Below, in pieces: positions 8,882 to 17,646 of a stretch of 64,000 nucleotides of DNA. The translations under genes were made by a program, and so were the position numbers. The stretch lies in the NCBI GenBank assembly GCA_963662985.1, contig OY760067.1, positions 2,294,001-2,358,000 of the forward strand. The letters run 5' to 3'. How positions within the stretch are numbered: position 1 is the first letter of the stretch; each line of letters starts with the position of its first letter. The notes beneath the pieces were generated by a model, which worked only from the letters and a program-made list of their open reading frames with translations, had not been told where the DNA came from and did no database searches. This DNA is from G963662985 sp963662985 (GTDB lineage: Bacteria; Chloroflexota; Anaerolineae; Anaerolineales; UBA11579).

Positions 8882-9092
8882 TTTTTAATCCATACTTATC
8901 ATTCAAAGCTTCAATTGCAACGGTTGCAGATTTCACTTGCTCTGGGTGCCAGCCTTCTTCACTAGCCATGCGATTCAAATGTTCCCACACAGTCAATTGA
9001 TCAAGATCAGACAGAGCCTCATATTGTTCACATATAAGATCGGCTTCACGTGATAAAATATTATTCCATAGATTTTCTAAAAAAGTTGTCAT
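8874..9092 (-). CDS. Small conserved-looking protein of unknown function
   Basis: A 72-residue, soluble, acidic, helix-rich protein. No family recognised. It heads the operon ending in trmD and overlaps the MazG-like gene by 8 bases. It has a promoter with the -10 box 6 bases before its ATG and no Shine-Dalgarno sequence, which suggests a leaderless message. Being first in a tightly overlapping unit supports that it is real. Confidence 0.65.
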   Translation of the reverse strand: MTTFLENLWNNILSREADLICEQYEALSDLDQLTVWEHLNRMASEEGWHPEQVKSATVAIEALNDKYGLKND

Positions 9093-9098
9093 ACGTAT

Positions 9099-9127
9099 AA
9101 TCTAAATGAAAATCCACATTTTGACAA
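9099..9127 (-). promoter_or_regulatory. Promoter of the trmD unit, probably leaderless
   Basis: Minus strand: TTGTCA (9127-9122), 17-base spacer, TAGATT (9104-9099), then six bases to the ATG at 9092. Transcription would begin at or next to the start codon. Confidence 0.6.
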
Positions 9128-9188
9128 CCTTAATTCAAACCACAGAATCTAAGAAATTCATTATAAAAAGAAAGTGGGCGGTCATCAT

Positions 9189-10061
9189 ATGAAAAAAATA
9201 TTATTGATCACAGATATCCATGGTAATTTACCAGCGCTAGAAGCAGTGATGGAAGCGGTTAAAGAACAAGAATTTGAAGCGATCCTTTGCAATGGAGACA
9301 CAATATACGGTGCCTCTCCCAACCAATGTTTGCAGATTTTGAAAGAGAAAGAAGCGATCATGATTGCTGGAAATGCAGAAACAAATGTGATTCGTTTAGC
9401 CAGCAAATTACTACCACCAGAATGGTATTATGCAGATCAATTTGAATTTACGCGCAAGATAGCAAAAAACCTAACCAGAGAAAACCTACTTTATATAATG
9501 GATTTTTCAGCCCAAATTGAGGTATTTGATCTATTGCCAGGTTCAATTCGCATGGTTCATGGTTCACCTGACGATCAATATGAATGGCTCTCCCCTATAT
9601 TAAACCCTCAGCGATTTCAAGAAGTGATGCAAAATCTACAAGAAGATATCCTTATTTGTGGTCATACTCATCAACAATGGCATCGAACATTCCAATCCAA
9701 GCTTTGTATTAATGCAGGTTCAGTAGGGCTTCCATTAGATGGAGAACCAAAAGCTCAATATACAATTGTTTCTTATCAGGATGACCAATTTAATTCAATC
9801 AAAATCGAAGAATATTCCATTCCATATGATCTAGAAAAAGCCTATCAAGATTTTATAAAAGCTGGTTTCTCTCCACAAGACCCGACCATAAAATTACATA
9901 AAGAATTACTTTATACAGGTAGAAAAAGAGAAACACCTTTTGTGGATTTCTATCAAAATCTTATTCAAGCCGAAACCCAAAAAAAGATTGATCAATTATC
10001 AATTGAAGAACGAAATTATTATTGGCATATAGCAGATCAAAAATACCAATGGAAATTATAA
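9189..10061 (+). CDS. Metallophosphoesterase (tandem copy 1)
   Basis: Calcineurin-like phosphoesterase with the complete metal-site set: DIHGN (about 8-12), NGD (about 35-37), GNAET (about 60-64), HGSPDD (about 124-129) and GHTHQQ (about 157-162). Its 290 residues exceed the roughly 170-240 of YfcE/MJ0936-type enzymes: after the catalytic domain comes an 80-residue extension ending ADQKYQWKL. I chose ATG at 9189 over an in-frame GTG at 9174 because the paralogue starts at the same point. Substrate unknown. Confidence 0.85.
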   Translation: MKKILLITDIHGNLPALEAVMEAVKEQEFEAILCNGDTIYGASPNQCLQILKEKEAIMIAGNAETNVIRLASKLLPPEWYYADQFEFTRKIAKNLTRENLLYIMDFSAQIEVFDLLPGSIRMVHGSPDDQYEWLSPILNPQRFQEVMQNLQEDILICGHTHQQWHRTFQSKLCINAGSVGLPLDGEPKAQYTIVSYQDDQFNSIKIEEYSIPYDLEKAYQDFIKAGFSPQDPTIKLHKELLYTGRKRETPFVDFYQNLIQAETQKKIDQLSIEERNYYWHIADQKYQWKL

Positions 10062-10125
10062 AATTATCAACTAACGAAAATCAACTTTGTAATTTATACA
10101 AAAGAAGAAAGCAACATATCTAAGT

Positions 10126-10998
10126 ATGAAAAAAATATTATTAATCTCCGATATTCATGGCAATCTGCCCGCCCTTAATGCTGTCTTAGAAGCCGTTCAA
10201 GATCAAGAGTTTGAGGCAATTCTATCAAATGGAGATATGATTTACGGCGCAAATCCGAATGAATGTTTAGAAAAGCTCTTAGAGATCAATGCAATCATGA
10301 TCGCAGGCAATATCGAAACAAATGTGATTCGTCTATATGCCAAACTTTGCCCGCCAGAATGGTATCAATGTGAGCAATACGCATATAATAGGCACATTGC
10401 AAAGATACTATCTCATGAAAATCTTCTCCAATTATATAAATTATCAGAAACCTTAGTAATCGAAGATCTTTTACCAGGTACAATCCAAATGGTTCATGGT
10501 TCGCCAGATAATCAAATTGAATGGATTTCTCCTTTAAAAAAGGATGGGAGATTTGAAGAAATTTTAGAAAACTGTGAGCATGAGTATCTAATTTTTGGTC
10601 ACACCCATCATCAATGGGACAAAAAACATGCAGGTGTTTGGGCAATTAATCCAGGTTCAGTGGGATTGCCACTGGATGGCAAACCAGAAGCACAGTATAC
10701 AATTATCACCTATTTGCAAGATCATCCAGATTCAGTTGAAGTTCAACATCATTCAGTAAAATATGATACAAAACAATCGATTCAGAATTTTTATAAGCAA
10801 GGATTTGATCCCAATAATCCATTTATAAAACACGTTTTTTATTTACTAAATTCTGGAATTAAACGAGACGATTTTTTCATCACCTATTATTTTGAACTTG
10901 CTGAAAAAGAATCAGGCAAAAAATTTGATCAATTAACTTGTGAAGAGAAAAATAAATATTGGTTCAAAGCAGATCAAACTTACAATTGGAAATTCTAA
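10126..10998 (+). CDS. Metallophosphoesterase (tandem copy 2)
   Basis: Same length (290 residues) and domain plan as the preceding gene, with more than half of aligned residues identical by eye, including DIHGN, NGD, GNIETNVIRL, MVHGSPDNQ, GHTHHQW and the C-terminal YWFKADQTYNWKF. The pair is a tandem duplication, with a 64-base gap between copies. All metal ligands are kept in both copies, so both should be active; the middle third (about 85-115 and 175-260) differs most, which suggests divergence in substrate or regulation. Confidence 0.85.
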   Translation: MKKILLISDIHGNLPALNAVLEAVQDQEFEAILSNGDMIYGANPNECLEKLLEINAIMIAGNIETNVIRLYAKLCPPEWYQCEQYAYNRHIAKILSHENLLQLYKLSETLVIEDLLPGTIQMVHGSPDNQIEWISPLKKDGRFEEILENCEHEYLIFGHTHHQWDKKHAGVWAINPGSVGLPLDGKPEAQYTIITYLQDHPDSVEVQHHSVKYDTKQSIQNFYKQGFDPNNPFIKHVFYLLNSGIKRDDFFITYYFELAEKESGKKFDQLTCEEKNKYWFKADQTYNWKF

Positions 10999-11020
10999 TC
11001 GTTCTATGTTTGTGTGATAT

Positions 11021-11038
11021 TTGTGTTTATTTGCACAA
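11021..11038 (+). promoter_or_regulatory. Rex operator upstream of rex
   Basis: TTGTG, eight bases, CACAA: both half-sites of the Rex operator with the canonical 18-base length. It covers the -35 element of the rex promoter, so Rex would block its own transcription when NADH is low. Confidence 0.85.
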
Positions 11039-11049
11039 TACACTATAAT
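11021..11049 (+). promoter_or_regulatory. rex promoter
   Basis: TTGTGT (11021-11026), 17-base spacer, TATAAT (11044-11049). The SD GAGGAG at 11065-11070 sits 8 bases before the rex ATG. Confidence 0.8.
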
Positions 11050-11078
11050 GAAGAAAAAGATTTTGAGGAGCATGAGTA

Positions 11079-11711
11079 ATGGAGGATAACAAAAAACCAA
11101 TCCCAAAAGTGATTATTCAGCGGATGCCCATTTATCTTCGAGAATTAAGTCAAATGGATTTCCAAGGTAGAACAGTCACATCATCACATGAATTAGGTGA
11201 TCGTTTGGGTTTTTCACCAGCCCAAATCCGAAAAGATTTATCACATTTTGGCGTTTTTGGAAAACAAGGTACTGGCTATGAGATCAGCCACCTTATAGCA
11301 CAATTACAAGATATTCTTGAAGTAAACCGAGTCTGGAAAATTGCAGTAGTAGGGGTGGGGGATATCGGTTCTGCATTAGTTCACTACACAGGTTTTCAAA
11401 AACGTGGTTTTGAAATTAGCAGAGTTTTTGACAATGACCAAAATAAAGTTCATCAACCAGCCGGCAGATTTGTGATTGATGATATAGCTGATCTTGAGAA
11501 AATTCTCAAAGAAGAAAAAATTGAAATTGCGATGCTGACGGTGCCCACTCAACATGCACAAGAAGTTGCCGATCGTTTGGTATCGGCTGGTGTAAAAGCC
11601 ATCCTCAATTACGCTGCTATTACCATCAATGTGCCAGAACATGTTCTTGTGGAATATATTGACCCAGCTACGTATTTGCAAATGATGACCTATTATTTAG
11701 GGAAAGAATAA
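11079..11711 (+). CDS. rex: Redox-sensing transcriptional repressor Rex
   Basis: Cytoplasmic repressor that senses the NADH/NAD ratio and controls fermentation and respiration genes. The 210 residues comprise a winged helix with LGFSPAQIRKDLSHFGVFGKQGTGY (about 37-61), then a Rossmann domain with VVGVGDIGSALVHY (about 89-102), FDNDQNKV, and a C-terminal swapped helix with YIDPATYLQMMTYYL. It stands alone, with its own operator. An ATG at 11072 opens only a 5-codon frame and is not used. Confidence 0.96.
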   Translation: MEDNKKPIPKVIIQRMPIYLRELSQMDFQGRTVTSSHELGDRLGFSPAQIRKDLSHFGVFGKQGTGYEISHLIAQLQDILEVNRVWKIAVVGVGDIGSALVHYTGFQKRGFEISRVFDNDQNKVHQPAGRFVIDDIADLEKILKEEKIEIAMLTVPTQHAQEVADRLVSAGVKAILNYAAITINVPEHVLVEYIDPATYLQMMTYYLGKE

Positions 11712-11715
11712 AAAT

Positions 11716-11737
11716 AAAAGCTCCGATTGGAGCTTTT
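11716..11737. terminator. Bidirectional terminator between rex and the J-domain gene
   Basis: AAAAGCTCC, GATT loop, GGAGCTTTT, with T-runs on both strands. The two flanking genes converge on it. Confidence 0.85.
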
Positions 11738-11740
11738 TAC

Positions 11741-12502
11741 TTATAATAAATATTCAATTTCTTCAATATCATATATCAACTGTTGTTTTAATTCATTGAT
11801 TAAATTGCGCCCTTCTTTTTTTGCTAAATTCATTTGAATCCGAAAACGCATAATTGGCAATTGATCAATTTCAACTAATTGTTGTTCTAATCGTTTCACT
11901 TTTTTCTTTAATACAGCTAGCTCACTTCTCAAAAAAGTTAATTCTTCTTCTTTTGAAGAATATTTTCTTTCTTCAGGAGGCAAATTTTCTTGCATCATTT
12001 TTTCAAGTGTATCCATATCATGATTCTGATAAGCCGTATTGATTAACGCCATTGTAGATTCATATTGGACTTTTAACTTTTCATCATGAATCGTATCAGG
12101 ATGAAATTTTTTAGCTAGAGATCTGAACAAAACTTTTGCCTTCTTTTCATCAAAAGGAAGGCCAGCATTTTCTTTCTTTTTTTTCTCTTTCTCTTTTTTT
12201 GATTGCTCAAATTTCTCTTTTTCTTTTTTCTCTTTCTCTAGATCATCTTGTTTAGGTTTTCCATTTTTAAGTTGATAGCGCAACTCTTTAAGCTTTATTT
12301 CTAATGGATGAATTTCGCGCAAATAGAGACTTTCAATTTCATTTTGAAGAGTTTTCATTGTACATATTTCTAATTCTAATAGGGCAACATGCTCTTTTTT
12401 TCGTTCAATAGACTGAGTTAAAAATTCTAACTCTGGGTCATCGATATGCATTAGCCCATTCATAGATTGATGAAATTTCTTTTGCTCTTGATAACTAGAC
12501 AT
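11741..12502 (-). CDS. J-domain protein with coiled coils
   Basis: A 253-residue protein. The N-terminal 110 residues are highly charged coiled coil, with a Lys/Glu-only run around 97-112. A J domain follows: KAKVLFRSLAKKFHPDTIHDEKLK (HPD about 136-138) and TAYQNHDMDTLEKMM. A second coiled coil ends the protein. There is no Gly/Phe or zinc domain, so it is a type III J protein, probably recruiting DnaK to a specific client. I chose the ATG at 12502; the ATG three codons upstream overlaps the -10 box. Confidence 0.75.
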   Translation of the reverse strand: MSSYQEQKKFHQSMNGLMHIDDPELEFLTQSIERKKEHVALLELEICTMKTLQNEIESLYLREIHPLEIKLKELRYQLKNGKPKQDDLEKEKKEKEKFEQSKKEKEKKKKENAGLPFDEKKAKVLFRSLAKKFHPDTIHDEKLKVQYESTMALINTAYQNHDMDTLEKMMQENLPPEERKYSSKEEELTFLRSELAVLKKKVKRLEQQLVEIDQLPIMRFRIQMNLAKKEGRNLINELKQQLIYDIEEIEYLL

Positions 12503-12509
12503 GGGAGCC

Positions 12510-12539
12510 ATTATACCAAAATACAGCTTAAAAAAACAA
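12510..12539 (-). promoter_or_regulatory. Promoter of the J-domain gene, probably leaderless
   Basis: Minus strand: TTGTTT (12539-12534), 18-base spacer, TATAAT (12515-12510), seven bases, ATG at 12502. No Shine-Dalgarno sequence. Confidence 0.6.
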
Positions 12540-12544
12540 AAAAA

Positions 12545-12565
12545 AAGGACCTAGAGAAGGTCCTT
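12545..12565 (-). terminator. Terminator after the SPFH gene
   Basis: Minus strand AAGGACC, TTCTCTA loop, GGTCCTT, followed by a T-run. It lies 20 bases past the SPFH stop. Confidence 0.85.
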
Positions 12566-12584
12566 AATCTTTTTGTAATACTAA

Positions 12585-13628
12585 TTAATCTTGTGGTGTG
12601 GGAACGTCCAAAATATATGGATTGTCACTTGGAATCATCATCACATCGATGTTTGGAGCAATCTTATCAATATATTCAAGCGTCATAACATCAGGATTAT
12701 TTCGTAATGCATCACCCAATAATTTTAATGCAGTTGCTTCTGCTTCTGCTTCAATTTTTCGAGCTTCAGCTTGTGCTTGTGCATTGATGATCAATGCTTG
12801 TGCATCGGCTTCTGCTGCAATCACGACAGCATCTGCAGTTCCTTGTGCAGTTTGACGAGCTTGTTCAGCTTCTTGCTTTTTAGTTTCGACCACAAATTTT
12901 GCTTGTTGCGCTTGTTGTTCAGCAATTTGTTTTGCCTCAACAGATGCATTATATTCATCAGAGAAGGTAATGTTACGAAGGATAAAGTTGGAGAGAATCA
13001 AGCCGCCATCAGTAAATTCTTTTTCCATTTCACTCGTAATCATATTTTTTAACTCAATACGTTTTGTAGAATAAATTTCTTCCACTCCATATTGAGAGAC
13101 TGCATCTCGAATAATCCCACGAGAAATTGGACGAATTAATTTTTCAATATATTCGCCTTTCCATTTTTTATGAACATCAACTGCTTTTGTTGGGTCAATT
13201 TGGAAGATAATGGATGCATCCACAACAACAATCTGTCCATCAGAGGTTCTTGCTTGGATAGAGTCATCACCAACCACATTGCCTTCATTGGTTGCTATTG
13301 ACATCGTATACGTCTGTAACTCCGTTGGATATGTCACCACTGATTCAGCAAATGGAATGATCCAGTTTAACCCTGGAGAAAGAGGTTCATTTCTGATACC
13401 ACCATTCATAATTGAAATCACGACCCCTAATTCTGTAGGTTCAACAAAAACTAACCCAGCTGAAAGAACACTTCCAATAATGGCTAAAACTACTAACACA
13501 ATAATTAGTATTTTAAAATTTTTGATCTTCTTTCCTTGTGTACTTCTGTAAATCCCAAATCCTATCAATGCAATTAATCCAAACCAGAATAAGGTTGATA
13601 AGAATTTTAAAATTGAAATTAAACCCAT
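12585..13628 (-). CDS. SPFH/prohibitin-family membrane protein
   Basis: Membrane-anchored scaffold of the band 7 family (stomatin/prohibitin/flotillin). The 347 residues comprise two N-terminal hydrophobic segments (about 5-25 and 40-62), then the SPFH domain (VEPTELGVVISIMNGG, LSPGLNWIIPFAESVVTYP), and a long Ala/Glu/Gln-rich helix (EQQAQQAKFVVETKKQEAEQ) typical of oligomer-forming members. Such proteins organise membrane domains or control membrane proteases. It is monocistronic, with its own terminator. Confidence 0.88.
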   Translation of the reverse strand: MGLISILKFLSTLFWFGLIALIGFGIYRSTQGKKIKNFKILIIVLVVLAIIGSVLSAGLVFVEPTELGVVISIMNGGIRNEPLSPGLNWIIPFAESVVTYPTELQTYTMSIATNEGNVVGDDSIQARTSDGQIVVVDASIIFQIDPTKAVDVHKKWKGEYIEKLIRPISRGIIRDAVSQYGVEEIYSTKRIELKNMITSEMEKEFTDGGLILSNFILRNITFSDEYNASVEAKQIAEQQAQQAKFVVETKKQEAEQARQTAQGTADAVVIAAEADAQALIINAQAQAEARKIEAEAEATALKLLGDALRNNPDVMTLEYIDKIAPNIDVMMIPSDNPYILDVPTPQD

Positions 13629-13740
13629 TTGATACTCCTTTTTTTATATTTTCTTAATAATTAAACCATAAAAGTATAATAAATATGTTAAATTCAAGCA
13701 GATTATTGTGATTACTTAACCAAATCAAGACATTTCTTTG

Positions 13741-13746
13741 TATAAT
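13741..13746 (+). promoter_or_regulatory. -10 box immediately before the TPR membrane protein gene
   Basis: TATAAT followed by six bases and the ATG at 13753; no Shine-Dalgarno sequence. No convincing -35 is seen at 16-18 bases. It suggests a leaderless transcript. Confidence 0.5.
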
Positions 13747-13752
13747 AGAAGA

Positions 13753-15612
13753 ATGAAGGACTGGATATATAACGAAGCTATCAACCTTCTTCAAGAAGGG
13801 GAAAAAGCAAAAGCAGCTCAGATCATTGCAAAATACATCAAAAGATACCCTCATGATGTGCAGGCTTGGCTTTTATTAAGCGACGCATTGGAGGATGAAA
13901 AAAAGGTTGAATTTGCAATTAATAAAGCCTTGGAAATTGAACCAACAAATGAAGTTGCTTTAGAGAAATTTAACCAATTAAAAAAATTAAAAAAAGATAC
14001 AACAAATTTCTTTGATTCTCCATTTATAGATTTTGATTCAAATTCAGAAGAATCAAATCAATCACAATCTTTTGTTTATACTCCAGAATACGATAAGCCA
14101 GTTCAGCAACAGCAACCTCTAATTAAACAGACTGATGTTGAAAAAAATGAGAAAAAAGATACAGGAAACAAACCTAAAAAAGAAAAAGAAAAGGATGCCA
14201 ATGAAACAGGGAATAAATTAATTGGCACATTTTTCTTATTAATCCTTTTCATAGGATTAGTAACAGCAACCTATATCACAAAATCTTTATGGGTACCAAA
14301 ACTACTTCCATTTTTTGAACGTCCCCAACAAATTTATCTAGAAACTTTTCAAGAGAATAAAAACTTAAAAAATCTTGGTGTAGAATTTAACCAAGCCTCA
14401 ACAGAGGTAGCAATTTATCTAAACCCATCTCCCACTCCATTTTTCACACCTACTCCAATGCCTACATTGACGAATAATGAGATTGTGGCTAGCCAAGTCA
14501 AAAATCAAGTGGATCAGATCAAACTTTTATCAGATGTTTCATCGCCTCGCTTAAGCCAAATTGACCCAAATCAAATGCTAGAAAAATACGCCAAAACCTA
14601 TAGTGATGATGAAATTGAGAAAATGACAAAGGTTTGGACTGCATTAGGCTGGATTGAACCGACATTTGATTTAAAAACATATCTTGAAACTAATCAATTT
14701 ATATTTAATGCAAAATATGACCTTACTGAAAATGTCATATATATAAATGATCCTAATTTTTCATTACAAACCCAATCAGATTATGCGTATGCTTATAGTA
14801 AATACTTACAAACATTTGGGATTATGAAAATGTCAGACACTTCGACTATGTCAAATGATCAACTAAATGCCACCTCTGCTTTTTATGATGGGGATGCTAG
14901 ATTTACTCAATCTCTTTTTGAACAAACAATTTCAGATCAAACTCAATTCAGAACCGATGATTTTAACTATACAGATTGGGCAATACCACCTGCATTATTT
15001 GCGCAATCTAATTTTTCATTCCAATACGGCAAAGCTTTTATTGAATCCATTTATCAAAATGGACAAATGATTGGTGTTCAAACTGCATATTCAAATCCTC
15101 CACAAACAACAGAACAAATCATGCATATTGAAAAATACTACGCAAAAGAATTAGGAATCACTATTCCCTCTCCAGATTTGCTTAATGAATTAGGTTCAAA
15201 TTGGAATTTAGTTGGATCAGATTCAATTGGAGAATGGGGCACCTACCAGATATTGCATAATAATAGCAAAGCGAATGCAAGGATAGATGAGATTTTTGCT
15301 CAAAGCGCCGCTGCTGGTTGGGGTGGAGATCGCTATCAAGTCTTTGAAAATAGTGAAACAGGCCAAACAGTTTTAGTTATTCAATGGATAATGGATTCTG
15401 ACATAGATGCAAATGAATTAACAACCGCACTAAACCAAAGTAACTTGGGTAGATTCACTTATAGCAAACCAACGATTAATGGAACTGTTTGTAATGCACA
15501 AACTCCATATACAAGTTGTGTATTTACAAAAGATCGTCATGTGCTTTGGGTTGTATCACCAGATGAAACATTGATCCCAACAATTGTTGAAAGATATCCC
15601 TCAATACAATAA
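13753..15612 (+). CDS. TPR-containing single-pass membrane protein with Thr/Pro linker
   Basis: A 619-residue protein. TPR-like helices at about 1-80 (YNEAINLLQEGEKAKAAQIIAKY, VEFAINKALEIEPTNEVALEKF), a charged Lys/Glu linker, one transmembrane helix near 155-180 (LIGTFFLLILFIGLVTATYI), a Thr/Pro linker (PSPTPFFTPTPMPT, about 225-238), then a roughly 380-residue extracytoplasmic domain I do not recognise. Such TP linkers are frequent in Anaerolineae surface proteins. ATG 13753 was chosen over an in-frame TTG at 13738, which precedes the -10 box. Confidence 0.7.
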   Translation: MKDWIYNEAINLLQEGEKAKAAQIIAKYIKRYPHDVQAWLLLSDALEDEKKVEFAINKALEIEPTNEVALEKFNQLKKLKKDTTNFFDSPFIDFDSNSEESNQSQSFVYTPEYDKPVQQQQPLIKQTDVEKNEKKDTGNKPKKEKEKDANETGNKLIGTFFLLILFIGLVTATYITKSLWVPKLLPFFERPQQIYLETFQENKNLKNLGVEFNQASTEVAIYLNPSPTPFFTPTPMPTLTNNEIVASQVKNQVDQIKLLSDVSSPRLSQIDPNQMLEKYAKTYSDDEIEKMTKVWTALGWIEPTFDLKTYLETNQFIFNAKYDLTENVIYINDPNFSLQTQSDYAYAYSKYLQTFGIMKMSDTSTMSNDQLNATSAFYDGDARFTQSLFEQTISDQTQFRTDDFNYTDWAIPPALFAQSNFSFQYGKAFIESIYQNGQMIGVQTAYSNPPQTTEQIMHIEKYYAKELGITIPSPDLLNELGSNWNLVGSDSIGEWGTYQILHNNSKANARIDEIFAQSAAAGWGGDRYQVFENSETGQTVLVIQWIMDSDIDANELTTALNQSNLGRFTYSKPTINGTVCNAQTPYTSCVFTKDRHVLWVVSPDETLIPTIVERYPSIQ

Positions 15613-15713
15613 TTTTTCCTTAAATTAAATAAAAAACCTACTTGATGGTTAATTCGAGGTGTATAATTTTAATTTATAATAATGATATTCCCGCTATTTA
15701 AGAAAGGTTTAGT

Positions 15714-16031
15714 ATGGCAGAGAAAATCACAAAACAGATATTTAATCACATGGTAGAATTAGCAGCTTTAGAACTTTCTTCAGAAGAAGCTGAATATTTG
15801 AGAAAAGAGTTAAATAATCAATTGTCATCCATTGACGAATTAGTTGCAATAGATATAGATCCAAACACTCCTTATGCTTCTCATGGAGTCTCTTACACGA
15901 AAGAAAATAGTTCTTCATTACGCGAAGATATTTGGAAACCATTTGAAGATGTGGAAGCTATTCTCAGCCAAGCACCTCAATTAGAAGAACGTGCTTATGT
16001 TGTGCCAGATATCCCACATGAAGATTTATAA
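15714..16031 (+). CDS. gatC: Asp-tRNA(Asn)/Glu-tRNA(Gln) amidotransferase subunit C
   Basis: The small subunit that wraps GatA and GatB in the transamidosome making Gln-tRNA and Asn-tRNA from misacylated precursors. At 105 residues it shows the typical MVELAALELSSEEAEYLRKELNNQL start and the conserved C-terminal LREDIW (about 64-69) and APQLEERAYVVP segments. SD GAAAGG lies 8 bases before the ATG. Ten bases separate it from gatA. Confidence 0.93.
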   Translation: MAEKITKQIFNHMVELAALELSSEEAEYLRKELNNQLSSIDELVAIDIDPNTPYASHGVSYTKENSSSLREDIWKPFEDVEAILSQAPQLEERAYVVPDIPHEDL

Positions 16032-16041
16032 GGACTAGAAA

Positions 16042-17634
16042 ATGAAAGAATTATGTGACATTTCAGCATTTGAATTAGCAAGTTTAATTCGCAAAAAAGA
16101 AGTTTCAGCAAAAGAAGCGTTAACATCAACATTCAACCGCATTGATTCAGTGGAAGGGCGAACAGGCTCTTTGGATGCCGGCGAGATTACAGCTGAAGAT
16201 AAACAAAAAGTCCACGCATTTATTACCCTAACAAAAGAAAGAGCATTCGCTCAAGCAGAATCAGTTGATAAGAAAATTGCACAAGGTGAGATTCCTGGTC
16301 CACTAGCAGGTGTACCTTTTTCAGTAAAAGATATCTTTTGTGTAAAAGGAACCCCTTCTACCGCTGCTTCAAGAATTTTGGCAAATTATAACGCTTCATA
16401 TACTGCATCTCCTGTACAAAAATTAGAAGCTGCCGGTGGCTTGATGATTGGCAAGGTCAATCTTGATGAATTTACCTATGGATCTTCCAATGAATCATCT
16501 GCATTTCAACCTCACCCACGCAACCCATGGAATACTGCTCATGTCACGGGTGGTTCAACCGGTGGTAGTGTAGCTGCAGTTGCATCAGGAGAAGGCCAAT
16601 TATCATTAGGCACAGATACGGCTGGTTCCATTCGACAACCTGCTGCTTTCTGTGGGGTCGTTGGAATGAAACCAACTTACGGTCGTGTCTCTCGTTATGG
16701 GTTAATCGCATTTGGATCCTCTTTTGATTGTCCTGGACCTGTTGCCAAAACAGTAAAAGATGCCGCATTAATGATGAATGTCATCGCCGGCTCAGATGAA
16801 AAAGATTCAACCACTGCTTCAATTCCCACACCTGATTATCTTGCGGAAATAGAAGAAGGTGTTAAAGGAATGCGAATCGGAATTTCAGAAGATTACTTCA
16901 AAATTACTTACTTTAATCATGAAACTGGAGAAATGGATATTCAACCAGTTCCTGATGAAATTAGAAGATCAGTTGAAGAAGCTGCAGATATTCTTTCAGG
17001 GATGGGCGCAAGAATAGTAGAAAACGTCCCCATGCCCCATACAAAATTTGGTATTCCAGCATATTTTGTGATTGCCCGTGTGGAAGCTGCCTCAAACCTA
17101 CATCGTTTTGATGGTGTAAAATACGGCTACCGTACACCAGAAAATGTTCAAGATTTGCATGAAATGTACCGTCGTTCTCGAGCAGAAGGGTTTGGCCTTC
17201 AACCAAAACTTAGAATCTTAATGGGAATGTACGTAAGTGCAGCTCAATATAGTGAACAATATTATAAAAAAGCCTTACAAGTCCGCTCACTCATTCGAAA
17301 AGACTTTGATAATGCCTTTGATCCAAATGGAAAATATCGAGTGGATGCTCTATTAACCCCAACAACACCCACAACTGCCTTTAAAATTGGCGGCGTATAC
17401 GGTGATTCCGTTTTGATGCAATACGCAGATCAAATGACAGTATGTGCAAACCATGCTGGTATACCTGGCATCTCTATTCCTGCTGGTTTTGATAAAGATG
17501 GATTACCAATTGGCATTCAATTCTTAGGTGATGACTACGCAGAAGCAAAGATTTTACGCATTGCAAGAGCTTATGAAATGGAAACTACATCTGCAAACTG
17601 GCGAACAAAGTTACCCCAAGTACTTCAGAATTAA
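16042..17634 (+). CDS. gatA: Amidotransferase subunit A (amidase)
   Basis: Glutaminase/amidase subunit releasing ammonia for the amidotransferase. At 530 residues it is slightly longer than the usual ~485. The amidase-signature Lys lies in GVPFSVKDIF (about 93-102), the cis-Ser in GGSTGGSVAAVASGE (about 170-184) and the nucleophile Ser in TDTAGSIRQPAAFCG (about 192-206), so the Lys-Ser-Ser triad is intact. Two small departures from the usual GGSSGGS and TDTGGS sequences (S to T, G to A) are conservative. SD AAGGAC. Confidence 0.95.
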   Translation: MKELCDISAFELASLIRKKEVSAKEALTSTFNRIDSVEGRTGSLDAGEITAEDKQKVHAFITLTKERAFAQAESVDKKIAQGEIPGPLAGVPFSVKDIFCVKGTPSTAASRILANYNASYTASPVQKLEAAGGLMIGKVNLDEFTYGSSNESSAFQPHPRNPWNTAHVTGGSTGGSVAAVASGEGQLSLGTDTAGSIRQPAAFCGVVGMKPTYGRVSRYGLIAFGSSFDCPGPVAKTVKDAALMMNVIAGSDEKDSTTASIPTPDYLAEIEEGVKGMRIGISEDYFKITYFNHETGEMDIQPVPDEIRRSVEEAADILSGMGARIVENVPMPHTKFGIPAYFVIARVEAASNLHRFDGVKYGYRTPENVQDLHEMYRRSRAEGFGLQPKLRILMGMYVSAAQYSEQYYKKALQVRSLIRKDFDNAFDPNGKYRVDALLTPTTPTTAFKIGGVYGDSVLMQYADQMTVCANHAGIPGISIPAGFDKDGLPIGIQFLGDDYAEAKILRIARAYEMETTSANWRTKLPQVLQN

Positions 17635-17646
17635 TAAGGTAAAGTT

